Below, piece by piece: positions 1-7,048 of a stretch of DNA of 9,421 nucleotides; position 1 is the stretch's first letter; every line of letters starts with the position of its first letter. Position numbers and translations under genes: made by a program. This DNA is from an uncultured Clostridia bacterium (GTDB taxonomy: Bacteria; Bacillota; Clostridia; Oscillospirales; Acutalibacteraceae): the NCBI GenBank assembly GCA_944382025.1, contig CALWMQ010000220.1, positions 1 through 9,421 on the forward strand. Reading direction: 5' to 3'. The notes under the pieces are model-generated. The model saw only the letters and a program-made list of their open reading frames with translations, was not told where the DNA came from and did not search any database.

Positions 1-208
1 GCGAGCGCCCGCGGGGCGGGAAACAGCGAGCAGGGGTTGGCGCCGCGGTCAAAACCGGCAGCCGCGAGAGCGGCGCGGGACGGTTTTGGGCACCGCAAGA
101 GGGGGCGAGCGCCCGCGGGGCGGGAAACAGCGAGCAGGGGTTGGCGCCGCGGTCAAAACCGGCAGCCGCGAGAGCGGCGCGGGACGGTTTTGGGCACCGC
201 AAGAGGGG
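1..208. repeat. Two perfect tandem copies of a 104-bp hairpin-rich repeat
   Basis: Positions 1-104 and 105-208 are identical base for base. Each unit holds two inverted repeats. A small one is CGCCC-GCG-GGGCG at 6-18 (110-122 in copy 2). A large nested one runs 45-96 (149-200): GCGGT pairs with ACCGC, CAAAACCG with CGGTTTTG, and inside these GCCGC-GAGA-GCGGC closes on a tetraloop. After copy 2, positions 205-218 still resemble part of the unit (GGGGACGGGAACAG against GCGGGGCGGGAAACAG), possibly a degenerate third copy. The unit length is not a multiple of three and the open frames across it start only at TTG, so it looks non-coding. It lies just downstream of the end of mreD on the minus strand. 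Neither hairpin is followed by a T-run on either strand, so it is not a standard intrinsic terminator. Whether the array continues to the left cannot be seen. Confidence 0.93.
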
Positions 209-254
209 ACGGGAACAGTGCCCTGAGAGATCCCAGAAGAAAGAACAATCCGCC

Positions 255-800
255 CTATTCCCGTTTCTTCAATATTTTAGCTGTCAGGTAAGTCAGCCCA
301 TACAGGGCGGGGGCCAGAACCAGGGAATAGGCCAAATTGGGGAGAATATTCCGTACCAGGATAAAGAGCGGCTCTGCTTCGGCCAGAAGCAGGCAGTTGA
401 AGAACCAATCCATAAGGCCTTGGAACAGCAGGGCGGCGGCGGACAGCAGCATAGCTGTCAAAAGGTTATTGCGCATCAACAGGCGTATCAGCAGGCCGCA
501 AGCGCATCCTATAACGAGCAGCAGTAAAGCGTTGAAGCCCAGGAGCCGGTCGGCATAGAGATCCCAGAGGATCCCACCGGCAATGCCGGCGGAGGCGCCG
601 CCGATAGGGCCTACGAACATGGCGATACACACCACCAGCGGAACGATCAGAAGGGGGCGCGCGCCGAAAACAGGAGGCAGGAGCTTAGGGGTAGCCTGAA
701 CCAGTATGGTCATAAGAATCAGCAAACCATAGGCCGTCCACTGCAGATAGCGGTCGCTGAGTTTCCGCATAGGCGGTTTTTCGGACAACTTTTGTTCCAT
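255..800 (-). CDS. mreD: Rod shape-determining protein MreD
   Basis: Predicted 181-residue integral membrane protein of the elongasome, which works with MreB and MreC in lateral cell-wall growth. It is mostly hydrophobic, with segments near residues 20-36, 48-63, 88-108, 112-135 and 146-170. The family-like loop GIAGGILWDLYADRLLGFNA lies at residues 72-91, and a basic tail (KILKKRE) closes it. I chose the ATG at 800 because AGGAGG sits 6 nt upstream; the hydrophobic core then starts about 20 residues in, as usual for MreD. A longer in-frame start at 869, 8 nt after the mreC stop, would add 23 residues (MNRRGCCG...) with a more distant GGAGGAG, and cannot be fully excluded. It is the last gene visible in the mre operon. 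MreD is weakly conserved in sequence, so the call rests on topology, this motif and position after mreC. Confidence 0.9.
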   Translation of the reverse strand: MEQKLSEKPPMRKLSDRYLQWTAYGLLILMTILVQATPKLLPPVFGARPLLIVPLVVCIAMFVGPIGGASAGIAGGILWDLYADRLLGFNALLLLVIGCACGLLIRLLMRNNLLTAMLLSAAALLFQGLMDWFFNCLLLAEAEPLFILVRNILPNLAYSLVLAPALYGLTYLTAKILKKRE

Positions 801-877
801 AGAACGCCTCCTTTCCCGGCAAAGGGCAAAAGAGGGCGCTGCGATACCGCAACACCCCCTCCTATTCATAAGCCGCT

Positions 878-1732
878 TTACTCCTCCGCACTGCCGCCCT
901 GACCCGCGAAGGAGGTGATAACAAACACAGACGAGACATTATGCACATCCACGTAGGGCTTTACCACCGCGTATACCGACAGGTTATCCGCGGCGGGGGA
1001 GATCTCCTGGATTTCTCCCAGCAGAAGCCCGGCGGGATAGATGCCGCCTACGCCGGAGGTTACCGCATAATCCCCCACCGCCGTACCGGTTTCCCGGGGC
1101 AGCAGATCCAGACGGAAAAGCCCGTCCTGGGCCAGCGAGGCGGAACCGCCGGAAATACAGCTGTCCCGGTTCCGGCCGATATAGGCGCTGACCTGGGTGG
1201 AAGGATCCAGGATGGTACGGACTTTGGCCCAGTTGGGGCCTACCTCATACACAACGCCCACCAGACCCGCCGGGGTGATGACGGGGTCATCAGGGGAAAC
1301 CCCTCCCAGGGATCCCACATCGATGGTAAAATTACCGTACTTTTCGGAGGGGTCAATAGCGATTACCCTTCCATCCGCGAACTGGTAGTCCGGGTTGGTT
1401 TCCTTCAATTCCAGGAACTGCTTATACAGCTCATTTTGACGTTTCATCTCGTCATACTCTGCCAATTGCTGGCGCAGCTCGTTAATGACCTGGTTCTGCT
1501 CCTCAATCTGCCGCTGGAGCTGGCTGCCGCTGGTCAGGCCGCTGAAAAAGCTGCTTACCCCATTGCTGACCGCCGCGAGGGCGGACTGGATCGGGGTAAT
1601 GATAGCGCCGGTAATGGTGGCGGGTATAGTGGCGAAGCCGCCGGTGGAGGCCGCATAGATCATGATCCCCATCAGAAACAGCGCTACGCCTGCCAGCACC
1701 TTAAACCCCAGACTTTTCCAAAAACCTTTCAC
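878..1732 (-). CDS. mreC: Rod shape-determining protein MreC
   Basis: Predicted 284-residue bitopic membrane protein that links the MreB filament to extracytoplasmic cell-wall enzymes such as PBP2. It has a short basic N-terminus, one membrane segment (about residues 9-27), and a polar helical stretch with heptad character (about 70-112, QLQRQIEEQNQVINELRQQL). A beta-rich MreC domain follows (about 118-275) with family-typical pieces such as GRVIAIDPS (121-129), VITPAGLVGVV (151-161) and GIYPAGLLLGEI (230-241). The start is GTG at 1732, with AGGAGG 5 nt upstream. The gene begins 21 nt after the mreB stop, so it is almost certainly co-transcribed with mreB and mreD. The length is normal for the family and no damage is visible. 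The C-terminus is short and slightly acidic (GQGGSAEE) and lacks the long Pro-rich tail some homologues carry. Confidence 0.96.
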   Translation of the reverse strand: MKGFWKSLGFKVLAGVALFLMGIMIYAASTGGFATIPATITGAIITPIQSALAAVSNGVSSFFSGLTSGSQLQRQIEEQNQVINELRQQLAEYDEMKRQNELYKQFLELKETNPDYQFADGRVIAIDPSEKYGNFTIDVGSLGGVSPDDPVITPAGLVGVVYEVGPNWAKVRTILDPSTQVSAYIGRNRDSCISGGSASLAQDGLFRLDLLPRETGTAVGDYAVTSGVGGIYPAGLLLGEIQEISPAADNLSVYAVVKPYVDVHNVSSVFVITSFAGQGGSAEE

Positions 1733-1753
1733 AGCGTCCTCCTGAAAGACGGA

Positions 1754-2761
1754 TTACCGGGAACGATTGGAGCGGAAGTTGCTGACCGCGCCGATATCCA
1801 GGCATTTTCCTGTACCGATAGCTACGCAGTCCAGCGGATTCTCGGCAACATGGACTGGCATACCGGTCTCCCGATTGACCAGTACGTCCAGGCCGCGGAG
1901 CATAGCGCCGCCGCCGGTGAGCATAATCCCGTTGTCGATGATGTCGGCGGACAGTTCCGGAGGAGTGCATTCCAGGGTGGAGCGGATGGCGTCCACAATG
2001 GCGGAAACCGGATCGGCCAGGGCTTCCCGCACCTCCTCGGAAGAGATGGTAATATTTTTCGGAAGGCCGTCTACCAGGTTTCTTCCCTTGACATCCATGG
2101 TCGTTTCGTCCTCATAGGGGAAAGCCGAACCGATTTTAATTTTGATATCCTCAGCGGTACGCTCGCCGATCAGCAGATTATATTTCTTCTTAATATAGGA
2201 GATAATCGCCTCATCGAAGTCGTCCCCGGCGGTACGGACGGAGCATTTGGTTACCACATCGCCCAGGGAGATAACCGCTACCTCAGAGGTTCCCCCGCCG
2301 ATATCCACCACCATACAGCCGGCGGCTTCTTCTACCTGGAGGCCGGCCCCGATAGCGGCCGCCATGGGTTCCTCAATCAGTTCTACCGCCTTGGCGCCGG
2401 CGGTCTGAGCGGCTTCTTCCACAGCCCGGCGTTCCACCTCGGTGACACCGGAGGGAATACACACGATGACCCGGGGGCGGTTAAACACATTGGCGTGTAC
2501 CGCGTTTTTAATGAAATACCGCAGCATTTCCGCGGTGATATCGAAGTCGGCGATGACGCCGTCCTTGAGGGGCCGGACAGCGGAAATGGAGCCGGGGGTA
2601 CGCCCGATCATTTCCTTTGCCTCAGAACCCACCGCCATAACCACATTATTTTTCACATCCATGGCCACCACCGAGGGTTCCCTCATAATGATGCCTTTGC
2701 CCTTCATATACACCAGGGTGTTGGCAGTACCCAGGTCAATACCGATATCCCGATTAAACAC
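1754..2761 (-). CDS. mreB: Actin-like rod shape-determining protein MreB
   Basis: Predicted 335-residue bacterial actin that polymerises on the inner membrane face with ATP and directs elongasome movement. Family signatures are clear: phosphate-1 loop DIGIDLGTANTLVY (residues 5-18), IPSGVTEVERRAV (102-114), LIEEPMAAAIGAG (128-140) with the expected glutamate pair, phosphate-2 loop DIGGGTSEVAVIS (153-165), and the adenosine loop GIMLTGGGAMLRGL (278-291). The frame stays open upstream to 2842, but homology begins at the FNRDIG residues, so I place the start at GTG 2761. A purine-rich stretch (AAGGAAGAG) ends about 6 nt before it, a rather weak Shine-Dalgarno. A strong promoter lies about 107 nt upstream. 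It is the first gene of mreBCD, and its stop is 21 nt before mreC. Mbl is a paralogue with similar motifs, but the following mreC and mreD favour MreB. Confidence 0.97.
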   Translation of the reverse strand: MFNRDIGIDLGTANTLVYMKGKGIIMREPSVVAMDVKNNVVMAVGSEAKEMIGRTPGSISAVRPLKDGVIADFDITAEMLRYFIKNAVHANVFNRPRVIVCIPSGVTEVERRAVEEAAQTAGAKAVELIEEPMAAAIGAGLQVEEAAGCMVVDIGGGTSEVAVISLGDVVTKCSVRTAGDDFDEAIISYIKKKYNLLIGERTAEDIKIKIGSAFPYEDETTMDVKGRNLVDGLPKNITISSEEVREALADPVSAIVDAIRSTLECTPPELSADIIDNGIMLTGGGAMLRGLDVLVNRETGMPVHVAENPLDCVAIGTGKCLDIGAVSNFRSNRSR

Positions 2762-2867
2762 GAATCTTCTCTTCCTTTCCTTTTCCGCACCTGTCCGTGA
2801 ACCGGCGGAGGGGCATGGTGACAGGCCCCGATAAATTTCCAATTATATCCTTGACCAATAATATACC

Positions 2868-2896
2868 ATTATATACGGGCCGGGGAAAATTCTCAA
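2868..2896 (-). promoter_or_regulatory. Sigma-A-type promoter for mreBCD
   Basis: On the minus strand TTGAGA (-35, at 2896-2891) is followed after exactly 17 nt by a perfect TATAAT (-10, at 2873-2868). Transcription should start near 2861, giving a leader of about 100 nt before the mreB GTG. It sits in the AT-rich part of the 193-nt gap between maf and mreB, so mreBCD can be expressed independently of the upstream genes. A second TATAAT at 2847-2842 has no matching -35. I see no convincing terminator for maf in this gap. Confidence 0.85.
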
Positions 2897-2954
2897 CCAC
2901 AATTTTTACAAAAACGGGAAATTGCCGTGATTTATGGGCTTTTTCTGTTATTCT

Positions 2955-3545
2955 TCAGGAATTCTCAAGAATCGGCCGCAGGAATTCCCACAGCCGGGCT
3001 CCGGGCAGGCCCATAACGGTGTAAAAATCCCCATGGATTTCCCGGATATATCGCAGCCCCCTCCCTTGGATCGCGTAAGCCCCAGCCTTATCCATCGGTT
3101 CACCGGTGGCCACATAGGCGCTGATTTCCTCCGGTGTCAGGGAGGCGAACTGAACCTGGGTCTGGTCGGTGAAGCCTTGGGCAATGGTGACACTGCCGTC
3201 TTGGCCGCACAGCCATACCCCGGTGAGCACCCGGTGGCGGCTGCCGGAGAGCCGCCGCAGCATCCGTCGGGCATCCTCGGGATCCTTTGGCTTTCCAAGG
3301 ACGGCGGGCTGTAGGCCATCCTGAGCCGCTACCACCGTATCCGCCCCCAGAACCAGCTGACCGGGATGAGAGGCGGCCACCTCCTCCGCTTTGGCCCTGG
3401 CCACCTCCATTACCGCCTGTTCCAAGGGCAGGGAGGGGTCCAGCGGCATTTCACACCGGGCCGGTATCACGGTATAAGACAGTCCCAGAAGGTCGCAGAT
3501 TTCCCGGCGCCGGGGGGAGCCTGAAGCCAGAATCAAGTTTTTCAT
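2955..3545 (-). CDS. maf: Maf-family nucleoside triphosphate pyrophosphatase
   Basis: Predicted 196-residue cytoplasmic house-cleaning enzyme that hydrolyses non-canonical or excess nucleoside triphosphates to monophosphate and pyrophosphate. The YhdE/B. subtilis Maf branch acts on dTTP, UTP and modified pyrimidines. Motifs run in order: LILASGSPRRREI (residues 4-16, phosphate-binding), GADTVV (67-72), LGKPKDPEDARRML (83-96), SGSRHRVLTGV (100-110), GEPMDKAGAYAIQGRG (148-163) and GDFYTVMGLP (172-181). The open frame extends upstream to 3683, but the protein family starts at MKNLILAS, so the ATG at 3545 is chosen. Its Shine-Dalgarno is weak (AAAGGGGG about 7-8 nt away). It lies 16 nt after the DUF4321 gene and upstream of mreBCD, an arrangement also known in Bacillus (maf-radC-mreBCD). 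No radC is present between maf and mreB here. Confidence 0.95.
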   Translation of the reverse strand: MKNLILASGSPRRREICDLLGLSYTVIPARCEMPLDPSLPLEQAVMEVARAKAEEVAASHPGQLVLGADTVVAAQDGLQPAVLGKPKDPEDARRMLRRLSGSRHRVLTGVWLCGQDGSVTIAQGFTDQTQVQFASLTPEEISAYVATGEPMDKAGAYAIQGRGLRYIREIHGDFYTVMGLPGARLWEFLRPILENS

Positions 3546-3561
3546 CCCATGGCCCCCTTTG

Positions 3562-3813
3562 TCAGCGAACCTTTTTCCACAGCAGCAGGGCCGCGCCGAT
3601 GAACAGCACCTGAAGGACATTGACCTGCATTTTAAAAGAAAAGCTGAAATCCACAATGGCCAGATCCATACGGATGGTATCAAAACCGATGGAATCCCCC
3701 CAGGTCAGCCATTTCAGGAAGGAAATCCCCTCGGTAAGGCCGCCTATCAGGGCGGCCAGCACAATAGCGGCCAGCACCAGGAAAATCAGAATCAAGGTAT
3801 TTTTGGTTTTCAT
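3562..3813 (-). CDS. DUF4321 small membrane protein of unknown function
   Basis: Predicted 83 residues. It has an N-terminal hydrophobic segment (about residues 6-25) running into the glycine-rich IGGLTEG (23-29), then a polar or amphipathic middle. The C-terminal half, VDFSFSFKMQVNVLQVLFIGAALLLWK (54-80), includes a second membrane segment (about 64-79) and ends in a basic KKVR. This pattern, and its place directly before maf and mreBCD, match the clostridial DUF4321 family; no biochemical function is established. GTG at 3816 and ATG at 3813 are adjacent and in frame. GGAAGG lies 5-8 nt upstream of both, so the exact first residue is undecided; I give the ATG. It starts about 25 nt after the dut stop and ends 16 nt before maf, so it belongs to the same transcript. 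Position suggests, without proving, a link to envelope growth. Confidence 0.78.
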   Translation of the reverse strand: MKTKNTLILIFLVLAAIVLAALIGGLTEGISFLKWLTWGDSIGFDTIRMDLAIVDFSFSFKMQVNVLQVLFIGAALLLWKKVR

Positions 3814-3837
3814 CACATTGCCCTTCCTTTCCTATGC

Positions 3838-4278
3838 TCATACCCGCCCGGTAGAACCGAAGCCTCCGGCCCCCCGGCAGGTTTCCTGCAATTCTTCCAC
3901 TTCCGTCAGCTGAGGGAGGAGCACCGGCATCACCACCAACTGGGCAATCCGCTCACCAGGCTGCAGCTCATAGGGGGATTCCGACAGGTTGACCAGCCCC
4001 ACCTTGATTTCCCCCGTATAATCGCTGTCGATCACCCCGACCCCGTTGGACAGGCAGAGGCCGTGTTTGACCGCCAGACCGCTGCGGGCGAACACCAGCC
4101 CTACCGTTTCCGGGGAGGGCAGGCCGATAGCAATACCGGTAGGGACGCTGATCCGTCCGCCGGCAGGCACGGTTATAGGCTGGTCCAGCAGGGCGTGCAG
4201 ATCCAGTCCGGCGCTTCCGGAGGTGCCCCGTGTAGGCAGCTGGGCGCGGGGATCCAGTTTTTTGATTTTCAGTTCCAT
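3838..4278 (-). CDS. dut: Deoxyuridine 5'-triphosphate nucleotidohydrolase (dUTPase)
   Basis: Predicted 146-residue trimeric, Mg-dependent enzyme converting dUTP to dUMP and pyrophosphate, which keeps uracil out of DNA and feeds thymidylate synthesis. All five family motifs are present in order: SAGLDLHA (residues 22-29), ARSGLA (64-69), NGVGVIDSDYTGEIKVGLVN (78-97) with the catalytic aspartate region, PGERIAQLVVMP (107-118), and RGAGGFGSTGR (135-145) with the Phe that caps the base. Length is standard. ATG at 4278 has AAAGGAG 8 nt upstream. The 142-nt gap before it, after the U32 stop, holds a short GC hairpin (TCCCC-ACTA-GGGGA just after that stop, without a T-run) and no convincing promoter. 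It may be an internal start region or simply a spacer. The next gene downstream is DUF4321. Confidence 0.97.
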   Translation of the reverse strand: MELKIKKLDPRAQLPTRGTSGSAGLDLHALLDQPITVPAGGRISVPTGIAIGLPSPETVGLVFARSGLAVKHGLCLSNGVGVIDSDYTGEIKVGLVNLSESPYELQPGERIAQLVVMPVLLPQLTEVEELQETCRGAGGFGSTGRV

Positions 4279-4420
4279 ATTTCATACTCCTTTAACGATG
4301 AGGGCTTTACAGCATGACGGGCATGGCGCAGCGGCCCTCCTGCGACTCTATCGGCTGTACATCCGGTCAATACGGCTCCGGCCGGTACGGCGAAAACCGG
4401 GATACCTCCCCTAGTGGGGA

Positions 4421-6622
4421 TCAAAGGACGCCTCGTTTATACAGGCCCCGGGTGATCTGCTGTGGGGGGCGGGCCGCCCCATGGCGGTATTGCTGGAGCA
4501 GCGATGCCGTTTCGGCAGGAGATTCCGTGGTAAAATGCAAATAGAGAAAATCAACCGGAGGCAGGGTATCCAGCTGATCCGCCAGATACAGGGGCATCGC
4601 ATTCAGCAGTTCAGAGCATCCTCCCTGGCAAGCGGTGGGGAAACAAAGGCCTTTCCGATCCAAGAGGCCGGAAGGGGGAAGGGGCTGGTATGGATCCCCT
4701 CCCATAGGGCCTGTGGCGGAACCGGTACTGGGTCTGTGGGAAATTTCCGGCATTTCCCCGGCGCTGGAGCATCCGCCGCATCCGATTTCCGTTTTCCGGG
4801 GGCAATTGCGGGTCAGCATCAGGGGCTGGCGTCCATAGGCGAACAGGCCGGTGGGAATGGGGGACTCCCGGAGAAACCCGGTCTGCCGGAAGGTCAACTC
4901 AAAAGAGAGCATTGCCCCTGCCAGGCCTTCCGCGGCATAGGCCTGTAGAGCTTCCCCGTTGGTCAGATTCAGCCCGAACCCGCCTACCGGCAGCAGCCCT
5001 GCCTCCCGTGCCAGGGGGATAGCCCCCACATTGCCGCACAGGGCATAGCGGGCGTTTTTGCGAGCCGCCTGCTGGAGCTGCCGGCGAACGGCGTCTTCCT
5101 GCCCAAACAGGCCTCGGGGGATTTCCACCCCCCAGCAGGGCAAGGCAACTTCCGGCAAGGCGGCAGCGACGGTCAAAGGCAGAAAAACCACATCCGCTTC
5201 CTTCAGGGCAGGCACCTGGCTGGCTCTGGCCGCCCGTGCCAGCAGTTTGGGCCGGCTTTCTGTTTTCCATAGAGGGGATTCCTGCCGAGATAGACGGTCT
5301 GGAAGTTGGTTTTCCCTGTATTCCACAGGCTTGGCCCGTCCCCGCTGGGTGATCAGCCGGTCCAGGGCCTCCCGCCGAAGGGCGTTCAGTTCGGCGGCAG
5401 GCAAGGTTACCCCATCCCCAATCCGGCATTCCGTTTTCCGGGGGAAGAATGGGGTGCCGCCGGTTTTCCCCAATTGGGAAGCGGCACGGTCCGGGCTCAA
5501 CGCTTTGTGTAAAGCCACCTGAGGAGATTCTCCCTGAACAGAAACCTGGTTTCCATCCGGGTCAGATGCGCTGAGCGTTACCGGCTCCCCAGGCACCACG
5601 GATAGCGCCAAATCCACCGGTATCCGGGGCGTTTCCCGGTCGTACAGCCTCTGCAGGCGGCTCAGCACAGCGGGCTGGGCCGCGGTTACGTCTTCCCGGG
5701 TGCGGGCGCCGAACATGGCTTTCCCACGCCGGGCTGTGAAATAGCCATCGGTGAAACCGGAACGTGAAAATACATTTCTTAAATCCTCTTGCAGCTGTTC
5801 ATCCGGCTGACGGCCATCCGCCAAAGCGGACAGCACCGCTGTAGCGGCGGCCACATATTCCGGCCGTTTCATCCGCCCCTCGATTTTCAGGGAGGTCACT
5901 CCCATCCGGGCCAAATCCTCTACATATTGTCCCAGGGAGAGATCCTTGAGCGACAAAGCAAAATCGTTAGGGCCGGGATGGCGGTCGGCGGCGAAAGGCA
6001 GGCGGCAAGGCTGGGCGCAGGTGCCCCGGTTGCCGCTGCGGCCGCCAAGCATGGCGGAAAGATAGCATTGACCGGACACGCACATACACAAGGCCCCGTG
6101 GACGAATACCTCCAATTCCGCACCCAGGCCTGCGCAGGCGGCGATTTCCTCCCGAGACATCTCCCGGGCCAGGACTACCCGGGTAAATCCGGCGTCCCGG
6201 AGAGCGGCAACGCCGCCTGGGGTATGGCAGGATAACTGGGTAGAAGCGTGGAGTGCCATATGGGGGGCAGCCGCCCGGATACGCCGGGCAAGTCCCCGGT
6301 CCTGGAGGATCAGGGCGTCCACACCGGCTTCGCAGGCCATCTGAGCGGCATACAGTGCCTCCCGCATCTCCTCTTCCCGCACCAGGGTGTTGAGTGCCAA
6401 ATGTACCCTGGTCCCCCTGGCATGACAAAATTCCACCGCCTCGCCAAGGGAGGTGGTGGAATGGTCGGCGGAAGGTTCCAGAGAAAAATTTTTAGCGTTT
6501 TGCCGGGCATTGAACCGGCCGGCCCCCAGGTATACCGCATCGGCGCCGCAGCGTACCGCCGCGACGAGAGAATCCATGGAACCGGCGGGGGCCAGGATTT
6601 CCGGGCGGAGAAAGCCGGCCAT
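4421..6622 (-). CDS. Peptidase U32 family protein, probable Fe-S RNA-hydroxylation enzyme
   Basis: Predicted 733-residue long-form U32 protein. The N-terminal U32 core includes ILAPAGSMDSLVAAVRCGADAVYLG (residues 9-33), TQLSCHTPGGV (128-138) and the family signature EVFVHGALCMCVSGQCYLSAM (171-191). Cysteines 179, 186, 202 and 206 have the spacing expected for the [4Fe-4S] ligands of U32 proteins; C181 is an extra one. LKIEGRMKRPEYVA (245-258) follows, then a middle domain, then a C-terminal cysteine-rich part (C607, C615, C618, C665, C669) with SELLNAMPLYLAD (670-682) and TRGLYKRGVL at the end. Characterised relatives (RlhA for 23S rRNA, TrhP for tRNA U34) hydroxylate RNA; older 'collagenase-like protease' labels are doubtful. 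I cannot assign which RNA. The ATG shares one base with the zapA TGA and has no good Shine-Dalgarno of its own, so translation is probably coupled to zapA. Residues 619-652 form a polar, Gly/Pro/Ser-rich linker that seems long for the family. Confidence 0.9.
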   Translation of the reverse strand: MAGFLRPEILAPAGSMDSLVAAVRCGADAVYLGAGRFNARQNAKNFSLEPSADHSTTSLGEAVEFCHARGTRVHLALNTLVREEEMREALYAAQMACEAGVDALILQDRGLARRIRAAAPHMALHASTQLSCHTPGGVAALRDAGFTRVVLAREMSREEIAACAGLGAELEVFVHGALCMCVSGQCYLSAMLGGRSGNRGTCAQPCRLPFAADRHPGPNDFALSLKDLSLGQYVEDLARMGVTSLKIEGRMKRPEYVAAATAVLSALADGRQPDEQLQEDLRNVFSRSGFTDGYFTARRGKAMFGARTREDVTAAQPAVLSRLQRLYDRETPRIPVDLALSVVPGEPVTLSASDPDGNQVSVQGESPQVALHKALSPDRAASQLGKTGGTPFFPRKTECRIGDGVTLPAAELNALRREALDRLITQRGRAKPVEYRENQLPDRLSRQESPLWKTESRPKLLARAARASQVPALKEADVVFLPLTVAAALPEVALPCWGVEIPRGLFGQEDAVRRQLQQAARKNARYALCGNVGAIPLAREAGLLPVGGFGLNLTNGEALQAYAAEGLAGAMLSFELTFRQTGFLRESPIPTGLFAYGRQPLMLTRNCPRKTEIGCGGCSSAGEMPEISHRPSTGSATGPMGGDPYQPLPPSGLLDRKGLCFPTACQGGCSELLNAMPLYLADQLDTLPPVDFLYLHFTTESPAETASLLQQYRHGAARPPQQITRGLYKRGVL

Positions 6623-6957
6623 CAGCGGTTCTGGCCGTCCTGGCGGCGGCGCAGTTCAGCCAGTTCCCGACGCAGGGATTCCATTTCCTGCCGTGTCCGG
6701 GAATTGTCATCCAGGTAGCCTTTCATCTGGGCACGCAGGTTATCCGCGGAACTTTCCGCTTTTTTGGCGGCGTCCGCATTGGTGATGGCGGTAAGTACCG
6801 CGGCCATGGTGGTAGAGATCCGCTCGTCGCTGTCCAGCAGGCTGCGCATAGCCCGATCCACCTGGTTGCCCAATTCCTGGACGTATCCTTCCGGCTCATC
6901 GGAGGTAATGACATACTCGGTACCGCAGATATTAAGTTTGACTTTGTTTAACGGCAT
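6622..6957 (-). CDS. zapA: Cell division protein ZapA
   Basis: Predicted 111-residue cytoplasmic protein that binds FtsZ and promotes bundling of protofilaments at the division site. The N-terminal ZapA globular domain is recognisable: KVKLNICGTEYVITSDEPEG (residues 5-24), then a helix with VQELGNQVDRAMR (26-38) and an Ala-rich helix ISTTMAAVLTAITNADAA (47-64). It ends in a charged coiled-coil-like helix (about 66-106, with EMESLRRELAELRRR at 91-105). Length and architecture fit the Gram-positive ZapA family. ATG at 6957 is preceded by AAAGGAG with 8-nt spacing. It overlaps the U32 gene by one base (TGATG), a pairing common in clostridia, and is the first gene of the leftward cluster, divergent from htpG. 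Confidence 0.93.
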   Translation of the reverse strand: MPLNKVKLNICGTEYVITSDEPEGYVQELGNQVDRAMRSLLDSDERISTTMAAVLTAITNADAAKKAESSADNLRAQMKGYLDDNSRTRQEMESLRRELAELRRRQDGQNR

Positions 6958-7019
6958 AACCCTGGCTCCTTTCTATGTTCCATGACGGGAAACTCGTCGA
7001 AAATCCGTATACATTTCTT

Positions 7020-7048
7020 ATTATACAAGATTCCTGTCGGTTAATAAA
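7020..7048 (-). promoter_or_regulatory. Candidate zapA promoter
   Basis: On the minus strand a perfect TATAAT (7025-7020) lies about 62 nt upstream of the zapA ATG. At 17-nt spacing the -35 region reads TTTATT (7048-7043), which is poor. The -35 overlaps one arm of an inverted repeat, AAAGGGG at 7046-7052 and CCCCTTT at 7069-7075 with a 16-nt loop, which could be an activator or repressor site. Predicted leader is about 55 nt. The -10 and the position are good; the -35 is the weak point. Confidence 0.5.

Noticed and set aside
1..208. CRISPR array
   Set aside because: The whole 104-bp unit is repeated with no variable spacers; the period is too long and no cas genes are present.
37..527. Two plus-strand open frames sharing the same N-terminus (MAPRSKPAAARAARDGFGHR)
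   Set aside because: The shared sequence is only the translation of the 104-bp repeat. Both start at TTG without a Shine-Dalgarno, and the second runs antisense into mreD.
941..2800. A 619-codon plus-strand open frame antisense to mreB and mreC
   Set aside because: It is a codon-bias shadow of two clearly recognised genes, rich in His/Gly/Gln, with no family motif and no good ribosome binding site.
2754..2816. A 20-codon frame in the mreB leader whose stop overlaps the mreB start
   Set aside because: The overlap hints at translational coupling, but there is no convincing Shine-Dalgarno before its ATG and the sequence is dominated by the purine-rich mreB ribosome binding region.
4399..4423. 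Intrinsic terminator after the U32 gene (TCCCC-ACTA-GGGGA)
   Set aside because: The stem is only five base pairs and no T-run follows on the minus strand.
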